DNA of 64,000 nucleotides from assembly GCA_022264855.1 (NCBI GenBank), contig JABYQU010000015.1, forward strand, positions 186,001-250,000. Reading direction: 5' to 3'. The notes under the pieces were generated by a model. It was not told where the DNA came from. It saw only the letters and a program-made list of their open reading frames with translations, and did no database searches. Of the stretch, positions 59,716 through 64,000 are shown piece after piece (within the stretch, counting starts at the first letter, position 1; each line of letters opens with the position of its first letter). The position numbers and the translations under genes are program-made. The DNA is from Lenzites betulinus. Its lineage: Eukaryota; Basidiomycota; Agaricomycetes; Polyporales; Polyporaceae.

Positions 59716-61714
59716 ATGTTCCCCACACTCAAGCTCTTCCAGTCCCTCCCGTGCCCCGAGAAACCTCACTGCACCCGGTCCAACTGTCTCTTTAGTCACC
59801 GCCCGGATCTCAACCACATTCCGGTCACCCCAGTTCCCGTAGACACCCCCAAGCCGACCCACTCTTCTCCGAGCAAGCAGCCTCCGCCAGTGGCTGCGGT
59901 AGCCTCGGCGTCGATACCCGCGAAGCGATCCGTTGGTTCACCATTATTACGCACCGCCGGCCCCAGCAATGGAACGTCCACCGGTGAACCCCCAACGAAA
60001 TTTCAGAGAGTGGGGACCCCCAAGCGTCCCATTGCGGTCCCCACAGGGCCGCAGACATCGTCGGTAAGCTGGCCGTTCTGCCGGCGTGAGCTGTTAATTG
60101 AACTACGGATGATAGAACGGTGTGCCGGTGCTCAGAGTGAATGCCGCACAGTCACAAGTAGCCGTACCCGTCAGACAGGTATGTAATACAGATTGGTCTC
60201 GTCGCAACAGCACCTTATAACTCCCGCGCAGGCTATGCTCAAGAACCTATACGACCACTTCGTCATCCTCTACGAACACATCCTCGCCGCTAACCCCACG
60301 CTCGCCGCCGAGCACGCGCTCAAGCAAGAAGAGGAAGTCTACAAGAAGTCCTCCAAACTCACCTACCGCAATGTAACTATCGATCGCACCCATTCACACG
60401 CGTCCCCATGTCCGAACGCTCACCACGCATCCTCCCAGGCCGTGATCTCCTCCATAGCCGCGCTCAAGCGGCGCCCGAAGCCCGACTCCACGGGGCACCC
60501 CTCGGTCGGCAGCGAGGCAGACGTGCTCGCGCGCGAGGAGATGCGCAAGAAGGTCGCCGCGCTGCGCCTCTCCGCCGCCCAGCTCGAGCCGTACGTGCTC
60601 TCGCTCGACGCGATGCGCACGTGGGGGTACGTCGTCGAGGTCCCACCCGGGCCCGGCGGCGAGCGGCCGCACGAGGAGGGCGCGGTGATGACGTGCGAGC
60701 GGTGCGCGCAGAAGTTCCTGGTCAAGCGCCGCGAGGAGGCGGACGAGTGCCGGTTCCATTGGGGCCGGCCGTTCTCGTCGAAGGTGAACGGTATGTCGGC
60801 GGGAGCGGTGGATTGGTTGACAGCTGTGCTGAATGCGCATTTTTAGGAGAGAAGAGACGCGTCTATACGTGCTGTTCGCGCACACCGGACGAAGAGGGAT
60901 GTCAGACAGGCCCGCATGTGTTCTACGAGTCCAATGCCGAGGATTTGCATCGGCGACACGCGTTCACGCACACCCGGTCCCCCACGGACTCCCAGGACGC
61001 CGGGCCCTCGTCAGACCCCGCTCTCGACGTCGTCGCGCTCGACTGTGAGATGATATACACGACGGGCGGCATGCGCGTCGCGCGTGTCTCCGTCATCGAC
61101 TCCGCCGGGAAGGAGATATTCGACGAGTACGTGCAGATGGACGAGGGCGTCGAAGCCATGTGCGTGCCCCCTCCCTTCCCTTGCTTACAATACGCTCTGC
61201 GTACATGCTGACTCCTGCGCGAACCACTAGCGACCTCAACACCCGCTTCTCAGGCATCACGGACGAGACCCTTGCGAGTGCGCTCATGCCTCTGGCGGCC
61301 ATCCGCCGGTCTATGGACGCGTTCATCAACGCGCACACGATCATCATCGGGCACGCGCTCGAGAACGACTTGAAGACGCTGCGGATGATCCACCATCGGT
61401 GTGTCGACACAGCCGTGCTATTTCCCCACCCGGCAGGGCCCCCATACAGGCGGGCTCTGAGGGCTTTGTGAGTGATAGCTTCAAATAAAGTAGCGGTGAT
61501 CGGTTCATTGACGTGATATTCCAGGGCCAAGGAGTATTTGGGCCAGACTATCCAAGCGGCGGGTGCGGCGGGCCACAGCTCGGTGGAAGACTCCGTCGCT
61601 ACGCTCGACCTCGTCCGGTGGCACGTCGTTAACGGGCGCAAACCGGCACCGAAGCCGACCCCCGTCCCCGCCCCTGCAGAAGCATCGACTACACCCGCGC
61701 CCGCCAACGCATAG
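59716..61714 (+). CDS. REX3: RNA exonuclease REX3
   Basis: Seven exons: 59716-60063, 60116-60178, 60232-60372, 60439-60790, 60847-61159, 61231-61467, 61525-61714 (547 aa). REX3 is a DEDDh 3'-5' exonuclease that trims RNase MRP RNA and other small RNAs. A zinc-finger-like N-terminus (CPEKPHCTRSNCLFSH, residues 14-29) is followed by a disordered region, a helical part and a Cys/His cluster (TCERCAQKF ... CRFHWG, CCSRTPDEEGC). The nuclease follows: DCEMIYTTGG (ExoI), NAHTIIIGHALENDLKTL (ExoII) and HSSVEDSVATLDL (ExoIII), so all catalytic acidic residues and the His are kept. It has a functional link to the Rpr2/Snm1-like gene through RNase MRP. Confidence 0.93.
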
Positions 61715-61925
61715 ACAGCTTCCGTCGTGTTATCACCTACGCTTTCGTCGCACTGTAGCATTGCATTTGTACTATACATACCCGCACATACCTTCGGACA
61801 CCTTCACGCGATCTCGGTCTCACGCCTATGCATCCTGTTTACACGCGGCGCTGGGCAACTTCCGGGGGATCGATCGATATATACGGCTGTACGTGTACAC
61901 TGGAGAAAGGGCAGTATGAGATGCT

Positions 61926-62839
61926 CTACGGACCTCGGGAGCCGAGGCTGCCCAACCGCGCCATAGTGTCTTCACTGTTCTCCTGCTCCTCGATGCTGTC
62001 TGCTTGCGTGACCTGGGAACTCGTAAGCACACGCTCTGGACCATAGCCCCTTCAATGCTGCGCGCAGAGACGGACGTACCACCCGCAGCACCGACTTCTT
62101 CGATGATTCTTGCAGTTCGCCCGCGATAATGAGCTCGTCCAGGATCTGTATGTCGCGGTGTCAGTCACGTCTACGAGCGAGGTCATCGCAACGCCCCGCC
62201 TCACCGCATACGCCTTCTGGAAGTTGAAGATGCTGCAAAAGAAGAACGAAGAGGCCCCGTGAGCCGCGGCGCCCACACACGCCCACAAACACAAGCCGCG
62301 TACAGATCGAGCTCGCACACCTGGCGGCGCGCGGTCGTCAAGTCGTCAGTCGCGGAGATCGACGGGGCACGGCAGCAGCACGGGGGCACTCACGTTCCCG
62401 AAGTAGCGATCGAGCACCTCGACGTAGCGGTGAATGATCTCGAGCGTGATGAGCTCGTTGTCGCTCTGCGTGATCCCGCACACGAAGAAGAGCGACGCGT
62501 AGCGCCTGTACACGACCTTCGTGTCTGTGCGCCGGCGGTCGGTGATTAGCACCACACAGCACGAGACGAGGAGAGAGCAGGAGAGTGGGAGAGCGGAGGA
62601 GGGGAACGCACCCTTGTACTCGAGGAAGTTGCACATGCGCGTGCGCCGCGCGAGCACGAGCTGCGTGACGTCCTTGACGATCTTCGCCTTCGCCTTCTGC
62701 GACATCGTCTGGTACCACTTCGCGAGGCGCACCTTCCCTGCGGGCGGCCGGGCAGCATTCAAGTTCAGCTCTCGGTCAGGAGTGGGCGACGCGCGCGTGC
62801 GGTACCTTGGCGGGACACGAGCAGCATGTAGTTGATCAT
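61926..62839 (-). CDS. APS1: AP-1 adaptor complex sigma subunit
   Basis: Seven exons on the minus strand: 62839-62806, 62737-62612, 62524-62394, 62320-62304 (17 nt), 62232-62205, 62145-62080, 62012-61926 (162 aa). Small subunit of the clathrin adaptor of the trans-Golgi and endosomes. It begins [20 protein letters not shown], with [20 protein letters not shown] and [20 protein letters not shown] as in all sigma chains; [20 protein letters not shown] and [20 protein letters not shown] complete the longin fold. QESSKKSVL favours sigma-1 over sigma-2 or -3. The C-terminus has a short extension after the longin domain ([10 protein letters not shown]). It converges on REX3. Confidence 0.95.
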
Positions 62840-63151
62840 TGCGACGAGCGAGGACGGCGGTCGCTGTTACTAAGTAGTCAGAAACAATAAGAGACGAGAC
62901 TCGAGAGCAAGGCGGTACGGAGCAGGAGGAGGTCTCGGGGCCATCAATACAGGTGTCGGCCGCCTCTTTGGGAACCTCGGCAACGTGCGATCGGGCCTTA
63001 GCGCCCAGAACTGTAACTGGGATCTGCGTCAGCGCTGCAGCTGCCGCCGGCACATAGACTCGTCTGAGTTTCAGTCCGTTCGCGACTTCACTACGCACCT
63101 GTTTGACTCACAACATTTGTGAACACACTACAGACAACCCTGGCCTAAGAT
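62840..63151. promoter_or_regulatory. Divergent promoter, APS1 / partial gene
   Basis: 312 nt between divergent starts. No specific element recognised. Confidence 0.45.
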
Positions 63152-63967
63152 ATGGCAGAGAGCTCACCGGCGAAGATCGCGCTGCCCGCGTTTCTAAAGA
63201 TGCTAACAAGCGGCACCGTTCTGCCAACCAAAGCGATGGCCGTTGCGGGGAAGATGTACGTGCATTCACGACGCCCCGGACACACGTCCATGCTAATCTA
63301 CAACATAGATACAAGACCCACAATACGCCCGAGCAGCTCAGCATGCTTACCGATTTCTCGCTCGAGTCTGCGGGCATAGCAGAAAAGGACCTCCGCAAGC
63401 AGGTCCTCTCCGCGGTCCGCAAGGCGGGGTACAAGGGAAAACCGACCTCCAGGGCCGGCACGACGGCCACCTCCAAGGGTGCTTCCTCGTCCCCAGCGAA
63501 GGCAGGGCCATCCAAAACCGACGTAAGCCAGCGCCGTCCGAACGCACCGTTACATAATTAATAATAACCACGCATTGGGCCTATCGCCCCCATCTCCGGC
63601 TGCTCGTGTGCAGAGCAAGCCCGCGCGCAAGCGCAAGCGCAACGACGATCACAACGAGCTGCTGCCCAGCAAGCCGCGCGAGGAGGGCGACGCGTACGGC
63701 AGCCTCGAGTTCAATGAGGTGCTCGACGAGGAGGTGCGTGGTGTCCGCCCTCAGGCTCTCCTGCCGGTGGACCGAGGTGCTCTGTTCCAATGTGGCGCCG
63801 GAGCCTGCGACAGGTCCACCTACGAAATGCACGCTGACCGCTCGCGGTGCGCTTGCAGGTCGTCAGGACGAAGTACGCAGTCGTGAACCGCGCGCCCATA
63901 ATGATGGCGTGGGCCTTCGTGGTCGCGGAGCGACTGGGCTTTGGCCGCGAAGAAGCACTCAGCATAG
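63152..63967 (+). CDS. Unrecognised nuclear-looking protein, 3' end beyond window
   Basis: Four exons seen: 63152-63255, 63309-63522, 63614-63733, 63859-63967; a donor GTGCGT at 63968 shows that the gene continues. About 182 residues are present. An N-terminal helical region (LPAFLKMLTSGTVLPTKAMA, then KTHNTPEQLSMLTDFSLES and LRKQVLSAVRKAGYKG) is followed by a Lys/Arg-rich, probably nuclear-localising stretch (KPARKRKRNDDH) and then a segment that looks like the start of a conserved domain (VVNRAPIMMAWAFVVAERLG). I do not recognise the family. Introns 3 (91 nt) and 4 (125 nt) are longer than usual. Confidence 0.7.
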
Positions 63968-64000
63968 GTGCGTAACCTGCCACCCCCTCTCTTCCGCGGG

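Overview
The window reads as a dense, intron-rich nuclear fragment of a basidiomycete fungus, most likely an Agaricomycete. I infer this from introns of almost uniform size (mostly 46-62 nt, GT..AG, often a CTNAC-like branch site 10-25 nt before the AG), GC-rich codons, fungus-specific families (Zn2Cys6 regulator, Kre9-like GPI protein, verprolin, VID27, SSD1, RRN7) and protein details typical of basidiomycetes. No CRISPR, operon or bacterial signal was seen, and no tRNA or rRNA gene was recognised. All gene models below were spliced by eye: every exon join was checked for reading frame and against the expected family sequence, but no transcript evidence exists.

Layout. 0.3-5 kb: verprolin (actin), protein disulfide isomerase (ER folding), TCTP. 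5.3-15 kb: nuclear information-processing genes: UTP15 (rRNA processing), CTNNBL1 and RBM42 (splicing/RNA binding), RPL5, Mediator subunit MED17. 15.4-21.1 kb: a Zn2Cys6 regulator, an exonuclease III/AP-endonuclease family enzyme and a secreted Ser-rich GPI protein. 21.5-30.1 kb: VPS24 (ESCRT-III), NAD-isocitrate dehydrogenase catalytic subunit, and the large RNB-fold translational regulator SSD1. 31.1-44.2 kb: an RNase P/MRP subunit-like protein, a BTB-like protein, an unrecognised three-exon small gene, VID27, glutamine synthetase, an ER DnaJ protein (ERJ5-like) and the RNA polymerase I factor RRN7. 45.6-54.9 kb: a germin-like cupin with a transmembrane anchor, a long gene-poor tract, a low-complexity coiled-coil protein, the centromeric histone CENP-A/Cse4, and a tentative tiny gene. 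55-64 kb: a Gfd2/YDR514C-like nuclease-fold protein, ceramide synthase (with an apparent one-base frameshift), RNA exonuclease REX3, AP-1 sigma adaptin, and the 5' part of an unrecognised nuclear-looking protein cut by the window edge.

Most genes are conserved single-copy housekeeping genes; they do not form a metabolic cluster or an obvious system. Several pairs are head-to-head over short shared promoters (TCTP/UTP15, RBM42/RPL5, MED17/Zn2Cys6 regulator, GPI protein/VPS24, small gene/VID27). I found no convincing new multi-gene system. The points most worth checking are the frameshift in the ceramide synthase gene, a GC-AG intron in TCTP, an SSD1 that keeps all four RNB catalytic aspartates, the membrane-anchored germin-like protein, and two small multi-exon genes.
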